A DNA stretch of 10,215 bases from Candidatus Bathyarchaeota archaeon (GCA_023131555.1 JAGLZJ010000021.1:1-10215), one strand, 5' to 3'. Positions 1-7,128 are shown, counted from the stretch's first letter. Program-made: numbers and translations. The notes: a model not told the origin generated them from the sequence alone.

Positions 1-1805
1 TTCTTAGATTCTTTGTCTTCCTTCTTCACCTGCTGCGCGGCGGTCTGCTGATATACGGCAGTTCCTATATCTTGGAGGGTGTTCTTCAACTCCTCGTTTC
101 TCGACTTGATTTTTTCAACGTCTGTTCCTGCCGAAGCTTCTTTCAAGTTCTCAATTGCTTTGTCAATCGTCTCCGTCTGATCCTTAGTGAGTTTTTCACC
201 CAAGTCCTTCTTTGTCTTCTCTGCTGTGTATATCATACCGTCAGCGTTGTTTCTTGCCTCAGCTTCCTCAAGTTTCCTCTTATCCTGTTCAGAAACCTGC
301 TCCGCCTCTCTGGTCATCCTCTCTTTTTCTTCATCAGAGAGTTTCGTGGATGCAGTTATCGTTATCTTCGCTTCCTTTCCAGTGCCAAGATCTTTGGCGC
401 TCACATCAAGTATACCGTTTGCGTCAATGTTAAAGGTCACCTCAATCTGCGGAACCCCTCTTGGTGCAGGAGGTATCCCTCCGAGGTTGAAGGTTCCAAG
501 CATCACGTTATCCGTTGCCATTGCTCGTTCTCCTTGGAGAACATTTATCGTGACAGCATTCTGAAAGTCTGCCGCAGTCGAAAAAATCTGGCTCTTCTTT
601 GTAGGGATAGTTGTGTTCTTCTCGATCACTTTGGTGAATATTCCTCCGAGCGTCTCGACGCCAAGTGTTAAAGGTGTAACGTCGAGAAGAAGCAGGTCCT
701 TCACGTCGCCGGTTATCACTCCCGCCTGAATGGCTGCCCCTGTTGCCACGCACTCCATTGGGTCTATTCCCCTCTCAGCCTTTTTCCCCATTATCTCTTC
801 CACAAATTGTTGTACAAGGGGCATTCGTGTCATTCCACCGATCAGGATGATTTTATCTATATTTGAGGGGGTCATCTTCGCTTCTTTGAGAGAACCTAAG
901 AGCGTCTTTCTGGTTTTGTGGACTATCGGCTTCGCCAATCCTTCGAGATTTGCTCTGGTCAAGGTTCGGTGAAGATGCTTAGGGCCTTTCTCATCTGCAC
1001 CTATGAAGGGTAGGTCAACGTCGGTGGTGAATAGCGTAGATAGCTCTATCTTCGCTTTCTCGGCGGCTTCCTTCACTCTCGTCATTGCAGCCTTGTCGCC
1101 TTCAAGGTCGATTCCTGTCTGTCTCTTGAACTCCTCAATGATGTTGGCCATGACTGCCCTGTCTATGTCTCCCCCTCCAATCTTGGTGTCTCCGCTTGTG
1201 GATATCACTTGAAACACTCCTTGCCCGAAATCCATCACAGTCACATCATGTGTGCCTCCGCCAAAGCTGAATACCAGGATCTTCATATCCTGTTCGAGTT
1301 TGTCTATTCCATAAGCTAGACAGGCCGCCGTGGGCTCATTCAATATTCTTTGAACTTCAAGACCAGCGATTTCGCCAGCATCCTTTGTCGCCTGACGTTG
1401 ATTGTCGTTAAAATGAGCTGGAACTGTTATGACAGCTCCATCAACATTGAAACCTAGAAAGTTTTCCGCGTCTTTCTTTATCTTCTGAAGTATGAAGGCT
1501 GAGATCTGCTGAGGCGTATATTCTTTCCCGAGAATCTTCACTTTGTAGTCTGTTCCCATCTCCCTCTTTATCTCGAAGATTGTGTTCTCAGGATTTGCAG
1601 AAGCCTGTCTCTTTGCAGGTTCTCCTACCAACAGCTGTCCGTCCTTAGTGAAGGCTATGACTGAAGGAAACATCTTCCCTGCCATGGTAGGACCTTCTGC
1701 ACTTGGAATCACCGTTGTGCGCCCTCCTTCAAAGATCGCTGCTGCTGAGTTTGTGGTTCCGAGATCTATACCGACTAGTTTGCGACTGGACTTCGTTTCA
1801 TTCAT
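1..1805 (-). CDS. dnaK: Molecular chaperone DnaK (Hsp70), C-terminal end cut off by the window
   Basis: ATP-driven cytosolic chaperone that binds exposed hydrophobic stretches of client proteins with J-protein and GrpE partners. I translated the minus strand from ATG 1805-1803 through 601 codons with no stop. Seen: phosphate-1 motif GIDLGTTNS (D14), lysine K65 in AKRQ, RILNEPTAAC (E157), phosphate-2 motif FSFGGGTHD (residues 179-187), the interdomain linker DVKDLLLL (367-374), a beta substrate-binding domain, and a charged helical lid. About 10-20 residues are probably missing beyond the left edge. The roughly 24-residue insert of Gram-negative DnaK after the RQ motif is absent, as in Gram-positive and archaeal forms. 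The start overlaps the grpE stop (ATGAATGA, positions 1805-1798), implying translational coupling. Odd: Ser180 stands where Asp is near-universal (E. coli D194), followed by His186 for Phe. Archaeal dnaK is generally regarded as acquired from bacteria. Confidence 0.97.
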   Translation of the reverse strand, partial: MNETKSSRKLVGIDLGTTNSAAAIFEGGRTTVIPSAEGPTMAGKMFPSVIAFTKDGQLLVGEPAKRQASANPENTIFEIKREMGTDYKVKILGKEYTPQQISAFILQKIKKDAENFLGFNVDGAVITVPAHFNDNQRQATKDAGEIAGLEVQRILNEPTAACLAYGIDKLEQDMKILVFSFGGGTHDVTVMDFGQGVFQVISTSGDTKIGGGDIDRAVMANIIEEFKRQTGIDLEGDKAAMTRVKEAAEKAKIELSTLFTTDVDLPFIGADEKGPKHLHRTLTRANLEGLAKPIVHKTRKTLLGSLKEAKMTPSNIDKIILIGGMTRMPLVQQFVEEIMGKKAERGIDPMECVATGAAIQAGVITGDVKDLLLLDVTPLTLGVETLGGIFTKVIEKNTTIPTKKSQIFSTAADFQNAVTINVLQGERAMATDNVMLGTFNLGGIPPAPRGVPQIEVTFNIDANGILDVSAKDLGTGKEAKITITASTKLSDEEKERMTREAEQVSEQDKRKLEEAEARNNADGMIYTAEKTKKDLGEKLTKDQTETIDKAIENLKEASAGTDVEKIKSRNEELKNTLQDIGTAVYQQTAAQQVKKEDKESK

Positions 1806-2352
1806 TTTTCTCTTCAACCCCTTTACGAGGAGGTTCTACTGCAATCTTGACTATGCTTGGTCTAATCACTTTTCCCTTCATTATATATCCCTTTCTTAAT
1901 TCCTTGATGATTGTGCCTTCATTCACTTCTTCTTGCTCTACTCTTTCCACTGCGTGATGTTTTGATGGATCAAAGACTGTGTTAACGCAGTTTATTGGAG
2001 TTACGCCTTCATTCTCAAATGCTTTCGTCAACTTCTTCAAAGTCATCTCCACTCCCTCAAGTAGTGCTTCCTTTGAGTCGGATGCTCTGGCAGAGTTTGT
2101 AGCGGCTTCAAGCTCATCAGCAACTTCCAACAGATTGGCGACAAAGGGCTCACAGCAAAACTGCCTGATCTGCCCCATCTCTCGTTCAGTCCTTTTCTTG
2201 AAATTCTCAAAGTCTGCCTGCAGATATTGCAGTTGAATTAAGCATTCTTCTGAGCGCTTTTTTTCAGCATTTAGCGCGTCAGTTAGAGTCTTGAGCTTGG
2301 TCTTGCCTGGTCTTGTCCTACAGGAAGTCTTCTCCCCTTGAGGATCTTTCAA
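1798..2352 (-). CDS. grpE: Nucleotide exchange factor GrpE
   Basis: GrpE dimers open the DnaK nucleotide site to release ADP and so reset the chaperone cycle in the cytosol. The 184-residue product has the family layout: a charged N-terminus, a long coiled-coil helix with QADFENFKKRTERE (about residues 45-58), a helical dimer segment (65-115), and the C-terminal beta domain with FDPSKHHAV (127-135), IIKELRKGYIMKGKVIRPS (148-166) and VKIAVE. The start is TTG at 2352, preceded in frame by TAA and by a perfect GGAGG at 2366-2362 nine bases upstream, so this start is well fixed. The stop overlaps the dnaK start by eight bases, making a grpE-dnaK operon. The gene is divergent from rpsL. Confidence 0.95.
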   Translation of the reverse strand: MKDPQGEKTSCRTRPGKTKLKTLTDALNAEKKRSEECLIQLQYLQADFENFKKRTEREMGQIRQFCCEPFVANLLEVADELEAATNSARASDSKEALLEGVEMTLKKLTKAFENEGVTPINCVNTVFDPSKHHAVERVEQEEVNEGTIIKELRKGYIMKGKVIRPSIVKIAVEPPRKGVEEKNE

Positions 2353-2361
2353 TTAAGCGTT

Positions 2362-2366
2362 CCTCC
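2362..2366 (-). promoter_or_regulatory. Shine-Dalgarno site deciding the TTG start of grpE
   Basis: GGAGG on the minus strand, nine bases before TTG 2352. No ATG or GTG lies nearby in frame, and an in-frame TAA sits directly before the TTG. This is the strongest ribosome site in the window. Confidence 0.75.
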
Positions 2367-2393
2367 GGTAAATCTCTAAAGATGCGCACACCG

Positions 2394-2402
2394 AAATATA
2401 TA
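2394..2402 (-). promoter_or_regulatory. TATA-like box for grpE-dnaK
   Basis: Read on the minus strand the sequence is TATATATTT. It lies about 42 bases before the grpE TTG, so a start about 27 bases downstream would fall near 2375, just ahead of the GGAGG ribosome site. The spacing fits an archaeal TBP/TFB promoter with a very short leader. No recognisable heat-shock operator is visible around it. Confidence 0.55.
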
Positions 2403-2478
2403 CGTCCTCCTAGCTGAGTGTGCAGACCTCAAACTCTTCTGATTAGACCTGCTGTAACTCGTAGCTTCTATCTGACGG

Positions 2479-2486
2479 TTTAAATA
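2479..2486 (+). promoter_or_regulatory. TATA-like box for rpsL-rpsG
   Basis: TTTAAATA lies 44 bases before the rpsL ATG. A start about 25-28 bases downstream (near 2507) would give a leader of about 15 bases holding GAGGT at 2512-2516, six bases before ATG 2523. The remaining divergent gap, about 2405-2478, shows no ORF or repeat that I can support. Confidence 0.5.
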
Positions 2487-2522
2487 GAGGAAGAAAGGTT
2501 TATCGTAGGACGAGGTCAAAAC

Positions 2523-2963
2523 ATGGGTTCAAAATCGCCTACTGGTGAATTTGCTGCGAGACAATTGGTTAAGAAACGGAAGAAGCTTCGTTGGAAAGAT
2601 CAGTACTACAAGCGAAGGATGCTGAGATTGGATGTTAAGGCTGACCCACTACAAGGCGCCCCAATGGCCCGAGGCATCGTTCTGGAGAAGGTTGGCATCG
2701 AAAGCAAGCAGCCCAACAGCGCCATCAGGAAATGTGTCAGGACTCAGCTCATCAAGAATGGCAAGTCAATAACCGCCTTTCTACCTGGAGACGGCGCATT
2801 GAACGTGGTTGATGAACATGACGAAGTACTTGTCGGAGGTATTGGAGGGGCTCGTGGGAGAAGCATGGGTGACATTCCCGGCGTGCGATGGAAGGTTATT
2901 ATGGTCAATGGCGTTTCTCTGAAAGAACTCGTCTATGGGAGAAAAGAGAAACCCATGCGTTAA
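2523..2963 (+). CDS. rpsL: 30S ribosomal protein S12 (uS12), archaeal type
   Basis: S12 sits at the decoding centre of the small subunit and contacts codon-anticodon pairs and the elongation factors. The 146-residue length is normal for the archaeal/eukaryotic (S23-like) form. Seen: a basic N-terminus typical of that form (KKRKKLRWKDQ), the P-loop motif KQPNSAIRKCVR (about residues 62-73), FLPGDGALN (85-93) and the C-terminal GRSMGDIPGVRWK. ATG 2523 is preceded by GAGGT. It is the first gene of an rpsL-rpsG pair. The usual archaeal neighbours upstream, L30e and NusA, are absent; grpE-dnaK lies divergently instead. Confidence 0.97.
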   Translation: MGSKSPTGEFAARQLVKKRKKLRWKDQYYKRRMLRLDVKADPLQGAPMARGIVLEKVGIESKQPNSAIRKCVRTQLIKNGKSITAFLPGDGALNVVDEHDEVLVGGIGGARGRSMGDIPGVRWKVIMVNGVSLKELVYGRKEKPMR

Positions 2964-2976
2964 TGGTTGGCGCGAG

Positions 2977-3555
2977 ATGAGTAAAGCGAAGAAAGACCTC
3001 AAGCTTTTCGGGAAATGGAGCTTCCAAGGAATAGAAGTGAATGATGTTGGTCTAAAGAGGTATGTATCACTCAGACCAGTCTATTTTCCTCATAGTATGG
3101 GTAGGCACGAGCACCGCAGATTTCATAAATCTGATGTGAATGTTGTTGAGCGTTTGATCAACAATCTCATGAGACCTGGGAAAAACGCTGGGAAGAAGAC
3201 GTGGGCCACTGGCGCAATGAGAAATGCCTTTGAGATCATCCATCTTCAGACTGGAAGGAACCCCATTGAAGTCTTGGTGGAAGCTGTACAGAACTGCGCT
3301 GCGTGTGAAGATACGACTAGAATACGTTATGGCGGAGTTGTTTACCATCAAGCAGTTGATGTCTCTCCTCAGAGAAGAGTGGATTTAGCTCTCCGTCTTC
3401 TTGCGGAAGGCGTAAGGAAGGCAGCCTTCGGTAAAACTCGCTCATTCGAAGAATGCCTTGCGGAAGAGCTTACTCTTGCCTCGGCGAATAATGTTAGGTG
3501 CTTTTCGATCTCGAAATGCAACGAGATGGAGCGAATCGCACGGTCGTCACGTTAG
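2977..3555 (+). CDS. rpsG: 30S ribosomal protein S7 (uS7), archaeal type
   Basis: S7 nucleates assembly of the small-subunit head and lines the E site. The 192-residue product shows LFGKW (residues 9-13), VVERLINNLMRPG, the AFEIIHLQTGRNP helix, TTRIRYGGVVYHQAVDVSPQ and the family-typical C-terminus ERIARSSR. The frame is open from an ATG at 2935 inside rpsL, but archaeal S7 proteins start just before the FGKW motif, so I choose ATG 2977, 13 bases after the rpsL stop. The ribosome site is weak, so translation is probably coupled to rpsL. Its stop is eight bases from the stop of the convergent TGS GTPase gene. Confidence 0.95.
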   Translation: MSKAKKDLKLFGKWSFQGIEVNDVGLKRYVSLRPVYFPHSMGRHEHRRFHKSDVNVVERLINNLMRPGKNAGKKTWATGAMRNAFEIIHLQTGRNPIEVLVEAVQNCAACEDTTRIRYGGVVYHQAVDVSPQRRVDLALRLLAEGVRKAAFGKTRSFEECLAEELTLASANNVRCFSISKCNEMERIARSSR

Positions 3556-3563
3556 CCTAAGGC

Positions 3564-4739
3564 TTATTGCAGGTGTAGTTCAATAATGTCCTTATTTTGT
3601 AATACAAAGGACAAACCAACCTTCTGAGGGCTGAACTGAAGCCTTTTCGACCATACTTTGGCATAGGAGAATCGCTCATAGAAGTCGCTGTGAATCTGCT
3701 TCGCCAGTTCAGCTACGGTTGCCCCTTTCTTCAGAATGAAGGGTCTCTTGGAAGGAGTTTTTTCTCTAGGCTCTTTTGTGTAGACCTTGACCACTTCCAG
3801 CGCGCTGAAGATCTCTGCACCTATTTTCCTCAGTCCTGACCCGCTTTTGCATGATATTGGGGTTATCTTCAATCCACCCCTCGCTGAATTTGTGAGTTCT
3901 GCTAGCCTCTTTCCTGCCCCTGCAACGTCAGATTTATTGGCTATAATGATTGATGGCTTGAATATTGCGCTCTCAAAGATCGCCTCTTCTACGTCGTCAA
4001 GAGTAGCTTGACCAAAGATTCTTACGACTGCATCGTTTACTCGGTAACTTCTCATCATTGCTTTTACTTCTTTTGTTGTGCAATCGAGAAGCTTTCCGAT
4101 GACGGCTATTCTGAGACCGGTTCCCATATGTGTTTTCTCAATCTGGACGTTAGCGCTCGGCCTGCTGGTGTATATTCGTCCCCTCTCAAGTTCGTTCAGG
4201 ATGAGCGAGAGCTGTTGGCGGGGATCTCTGAGCAGATCAACCATCACGATTAAGGCATCAGCGTTTCGAGCTACAGCCAGCGTCTTCTGACCCTTTCCTT
4301 TGCCTTCAGAAGCTCCTTTAATGAGGGCTGGAGCTTCGACGAGCTGAAATTGCAGGTCTCCAAATAAGAGCATGCCGGGAACTGGTTCACGTGTTGTGAA
4401 GGGATAATTTGAAACCTCGACTTTTGCATGCGTTAAGGCAGCGAGTAGGCTGCTTCGCCCGACGTTTGTTTCTCCCAGAATCACAATTTGAGCTGCCCCT
4501 TCTTTCTCGACGAAAAATCTAGCTCTTTTCGCCGTCGCTCGTTTCCGCTTCTTCTCTTCCATGTCTCGGCGTAGAGAGGAGATTTTCGTCTTCACCTGCG
4601 CCCGTAGCTTTTCTGTACCCTTGTGTTTGGGAGTTAAGCTCAGGAATTCTTGGAGAAGCATCACTTTATGTCGCGGATTCCTTGCTGTTGATGCCTCACT
4701 CCACTTTTTTTTCGCTTCTGGCGGCAGATTCGTCGTCAT
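3564..4739 (-). CDS. TGS-domain GTPase of the Obg/DRG superfamily
   Basis: Probable ribosome- or RNA-associated GTPase; the exact role is not known to me. Domains in order: a basic helical N-terminal region (1-75), a G domain (about 83-315), and a C-terminal TGS domain (about 317-391, KPFILKKGATV-like start, HSDF..FSYAKVWSKR, VGLSFVLQNKDIIELH). G motifs: GETNVGRSS (89-97), TT (115-116), VEAPA (134-138) where DxxG is usual, NKSD (268-271) and SCK (296-298). Arg95 replaces the P-loop Lys and Glu135/Ala138 replace the Asp/Gly of DxxG. I recall the EAPA form from related archaeal proteins, so only the Arg may be special. ATG 4739 is used with weak upstream AAGCGGG. The gene interrupts the usual archaeal S12-S7-EF-1A order on the opposite strand. 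Confidence 0.88.
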   Translation of the reverse strand: MTTNLPPEAKKKWSEASTARNPRHKVMLLQEFLSLTPKHKGTEKLRAQVKTKISSLRRDMEEKKRKRATAKRARFFVEKEGAAQIVILGETNVGRSSLLAALTHAKVEVSNYPFTTREPVPGMLLFGDLQFQLVEAPALIKGASEGKGKGQKTLAVARNADALIVMVDLLRDPRQQLSLILNELERGRIYTSRPSANVQIEKTHMGTGLRIAVIGKLLDCTTKEVKAMMRSYRVNDAVVRIFGQATLDDVEEAIFESAIFKPSIIIANKSDVAGAGKRLAELTNSARGGLKITPISCKSGSGLRKIGAEIFSALEVVKVYTKEPREKTPSKRPFILKKGATVAELAKQIHSDFYERFSYAKVWSKRLQFSPQKVGLSFVLQNKDIIELHLQ

Positions 4740-4911
4740 CCCGCTTGGAGACCCCTTAGCGTTTGACCTCTCCGTTCAAATAGAGGACAATCGGTCATAT
4801 TAGATGTTATCATGGAACATTCATTGCACTTTTCCAAAAACACAGTGAAGCAAACTTAATATTGCTGAAAGAACAGTGATGTAAAGAGATTTCCATAATT
4901 GAGGCGCGAAA
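4740..4911. promoter_or_regulatory. Divergent promoter region between the TGS GTPase and EF-1A genes
   Basis: This 172-base gap must drive both genes. For EF-1A the best TATA-like element is TTAATATT at 4856-4863, 49 bases before the ATG, giving a predicted leader of about 25 bases with GAGG at 4901-4904, seven bases before ATG 4912. For the GTPase the best minus-strand candidate is TAATATGA near 4795-4802, about 57 bases from its ATG; it is weak. No ORF or repeat is apparent. Confidence 0.45.
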
Positions 4912-6216
4912 ATGAGTAAATCTACTAAACCCCACATGAACTTAATCATCATGGGTCATGTTGATCACGGGAAATCCACAACAACCGGTCACTTGTTATA
5001 TAAGGCTGGAGCGATCGATGAGCGTGTAATAAAATCTTATGAAGAGGAAGCCAAGAAATTAGGAAAGGAAACATTCAAGTTCGCTTGGGTCCTTGACAAC
5101 TTGAAGGAAGAGCGAGAACGAGGGCTGACTATAGACCTCAGATTCCTCAAGTTTGAGACAAAGAAGTACTTCTACACAGTAATTGACGCTCCAGGTCACC
5201 GAGACTTCGTCAAGAACATGGTTACAGGCGCAAGTCAAGCAGATGCTGCGGTACTCTTCGTCTCAGCAAAGAGAGGAGAGTTCGAAGCAGGCATTAGTTC
5301 TGGTGGACAAACGAAAGAGCACGGATTCCTTGCTTTCACCTTGGGATGCAGTCAGATGGCTGTAGCAGTTAACAAGATGGATGACCCCACTGTAAACTGG
5401 AGTCAAGAGCGCTACGAGGAGATTAAGAAAGAGATCGGAGGAATGCTTAAGACTATTGGCTTCAAGGTAGACAAGATCCCGTTTGTGCCCACCTCCGGTT
5501 GGACTGGAGATAACCTAGTCGAGAAGAGTGATAAGATGACATGGTACGACGGACCAACTCTGTTTGAGGCACTCGACTCTTTCACGCTTCCACCCAAACC
5601 CTTGGACAGGCCACTGCGACTTCCAGTTCAGGACATATACACCATCACGGGTATTGGAACTGTTCCAGTGGGACGCGTTGAAACAGGGGTCATTAAGGAA
5701 GGGGACAACGTTATTTTCATGCCCTCAAATGTCAAGGGAGAAGTAAAGTCCATGGAAACACATCACGCTAATGTTCCCAAAGCTGAACCAGGAGACAACA
5801 TCGGATTCAGTGTTCGAGGCATCGAGCGAGACGACATACAGCGAGGAGATGTCTGTGGACACGTGAGCAATCCTCCAACCGTGGCAAAAGAGTTTATCGG
5901 GCAGATTATTGTCATTTATCACCCTACCGCTCTTGCTGCAGGATACACTCCAGTTCTCCACTATCATACTGGACAAGTAGCCTGTAAGTTCACGGAATTA
6001 ATCCGCAAGATCGATCCAAGAACGGGTCAAACGGTTGAGGAGAAACCAGCCTTCCTAAAGACCGGCGATGGCGCATTTGTAAGAATGGAACCCCTCAGAC
6101 CAATATCGGTAGAGGCGGTAGCAGACTTTAAGGAGCTTGGTCGCTTCGCAGTTAGAGATATGGGTACTACTGTAGCAGCAGGTATAGTGAAAGAGATAAC
6201 CAAGAAAGGTCCTTGA
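4912..6216 (+). CDS. tuf: Translation elongation factor EF-1A (aEF1A / EF-Tu)
   Basis: GTPase that delivers aminoacyl-tRNA to the ribosomal A site. The 434-residue length is typical. G domain: GHVDHGKST (15-23), RGLTID (switch I, 70-75), DAPGH (92-96), NKMD (154-157) and TSGW as the G5 region. Domains II and III follow, with PVGRVETGV, GDNIGFSVRG and the C-terminal GRFAVRDMGTTVAAG. The segment GEFEAGISSGGQT (122-134) is the long form shared by eukaryotes and eocyte (TACK-type) archaea, in contrast to the short form of bacteria and euryarchaea. The start is ATG 4912 with GAGG seven bases upstream. S10, the usual next gene in archaea, is missing; an XPF nuclease gene follows after 105 bases. 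Confidence 0.98.
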   Translation: MSKSTKPHMNLIIMGHVDHGKSTTTGHLLYKAGAIDERVIKSYEEEAKKLGKETFKFAWVLDNLKEERERGLTIDLRFLKFETKKYFYTVIDAPGHRDFVKNMVTGASQADAAVLFVSAKRGEFEAGISSGGQTKEHGFLAFTLGCSQMAVAVNKMDDPTVNWSQERYEEIKKEIGGMLKTIGFKVDKIPFVPTSGWTGDNLVEKSDKMTWYDGPTLFEALDSFTLPPKPLDRPLRLPVQDIYTITGIGTVPVGRVETGVIKEGDNVIFMPSNVKGEVKSMETHHANVPKAEPGDNIGFSVRGIERDDIQRGDVCGHVSNPPTVAKEFIGQIIVIYHPTALAAGYTPVLHYHTGQVACKFTELIRKIDPRTGQTVEEKPAFLKTGDGAFVRMEPLRPISVEAVADFKELGRFAVRDMGTTVAAGIVKEITKKGP

Positions 6217-6220
6217 GACC

Positions 6221-6237
6221 GCCATCGTCTTGATGGC
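6221..6237 (+). other. Perfect 6-bp stem-loop just after the EF-1A stop
   Basis: GCCATC at 6221-6226 and GATGGC at 6232-6237 pair perfectly around a five-base loop, four bases after the EF-1A TGA. No T-run follows, so it is not a classical intrinsic terminator. It could protect the 3' end of the abundant EF-1A message or mark a processing site; chance is also possible. Confidence 0.35.
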
Positions 6238-6321
6238 ATTCCAGAAAGTCTCCTTGTTCCTCAAAGGGGATAGGCTCTTCTGTAGCACAGGGAGAGGTGA
6301 AGGAATTCGAACTCTGAAACG

Positions 6322-7011
6322 TTGGATTCATTTGTAGCGAAGCCGAAGACTGAGTCGTACCCAACTATTGTCGTTGATAGCCACGAAGCCGCATCTGCAT
6401 CGGGAATTGTGAAGAAACTCATGGAGAGAGGGGTCACAGTGAAGACCCAACACCTCGAAAAAGGAGACTACATTGTTTCCGACAGATGTGCAGTTGAACG
6501 AAAAACAGTCCGTGATTTCGCATACACCCTCACACGTAGACACCTTTTTAATCAGATCTTGACCTTGAAGCACCATTATGAAACCACCATTCTTATCCTT
6601 GAGGGCTACTTACCGATGATCTACAAGTTCACCCGCGTGAACCCGATGGCAATCTGGGGCGCGATGTTTTCGCTAGCCAAGAATGGGATACCTATCATTC
6701 ACACAGCGAATCAAAAGGAGACCGTGGACTTTCTCATCACAGCAGGGAAACAGGAACAGTTTGTTTCAAAACGAATCCCTACCCTACATGCGATAAAGAA
6801 TACGCAGACTCTAGCGGACTCGCAGTTGTACCTCCTCGCTAGTCTCCCAAACATCGGTTATGAAAAAGCAACGGCGATTCTTCAGGCTTACAGCACTCCG
6901 ATGGCTGCTCTATCCAACGTGGAAACATGGCCCAAGCAGGTTCACGGAATTGGGCCTCTCATCACGCGCAAAACTGACGGAATACTGAATACACCCTTCG
7001 TGAAAGACTAG
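6322..7011 (+). CDS. XPF/ERCC4-family structure-specific endonuclease, short archaeal form
   Basis: Predicted nuclease cutting flaps, forks or other branched DNA in repair. The 229-residue product matches the helicase-free XPF of Crenarchaeota rather than euryarchaeal Hef. ERCC4 domain: VVDSHEA (17-23), GDY (48-50), VERKTVRD (58-65, catalytic ERKxxxD: E59, R60, K61, D65) and RRHLFNQI (72-79). A double helix-hairpin-helix follows: LASLPNIGYEKA (172-183) and VHGIG (207-211). His21 replaces the Arg of the usual VDxRE motif. The tail ends in TPFVKD with no clear PCNA-binding box. The frame opens at 6301 after TGA, and TTG 6322 is the only usual start codon before the nuclease core. A strong purine-rich site, GGAGAGGTGA (6291-6300), lies 21 bases upstream, too far for normal use. 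No TATA box is evident; co-transcription with EF-1A is possible. Confidence 0.88.
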   Translation: MDSFVAKPKTESYPTIVVDSHEAASASGIVKKLMERGVTVKTQHLEKGDYIVSDRCAVERKTVRDFAYTLTRRHLFNQILTLKHHYETTILILEGYLPMIYKFTRVNPMAIWGAMFSLAKNGIPIIHTANQKETVDFLITAGKQEQFVSKRIPTLHAIKNTQTLADSQLYLLASLPNIGYEKATAILQAYSTPMAALSNVETWPKQVHGIGPLITRKTDGILNTPFVKD

Positions 7012-7128
7012 AACAGCTGAAACCAGTTTATCACACACCCTCTTAGCTGACAGCCTGAAACTCAGGCATAAAAGAATACTGACCATCGTACCACAGAAAC
7101 TGTGACCCCGATGAGAAATCACTAAACC

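Noticed and set aside
72..671. Long plus-strand open frames (199 and 125 codons) opposite dnaK
   Set aside because: They lie wholly inside the intact dnaK gene on the other strand, have no ribosome site, and their products look like mirror-frame translations.
2935..2976. Longer S7 start at ATG 2935 inside rpsL
   Set aside because: The extra 14 residues are read from rpsL codons in another frame and do not match S7; ATG 2977 gives the normal N-terminus.
3553..3565. AGCC/GGCT hairpin between the convergent rpsG and TGS GTPase genes
   Set aside because: The stem is only four pairs with a three-base loop and no T-run, too weak to call a terminator.
6282..6321. GAATTCGAACTC resembling a tRNA T-loop after EF-1A
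   Set aside because: The bases on either side do not pair as a T-stem, and no acceptor, D or anticodon arm can be built upstream.
7012..7128. Possible small RNA in the gap before L7Ae, with several CTGA strings and a CACAG/CTGTG stem
   Set aside because: No C box is present on either strand and the stem is only five pairs; nothing supports an RNA gene.
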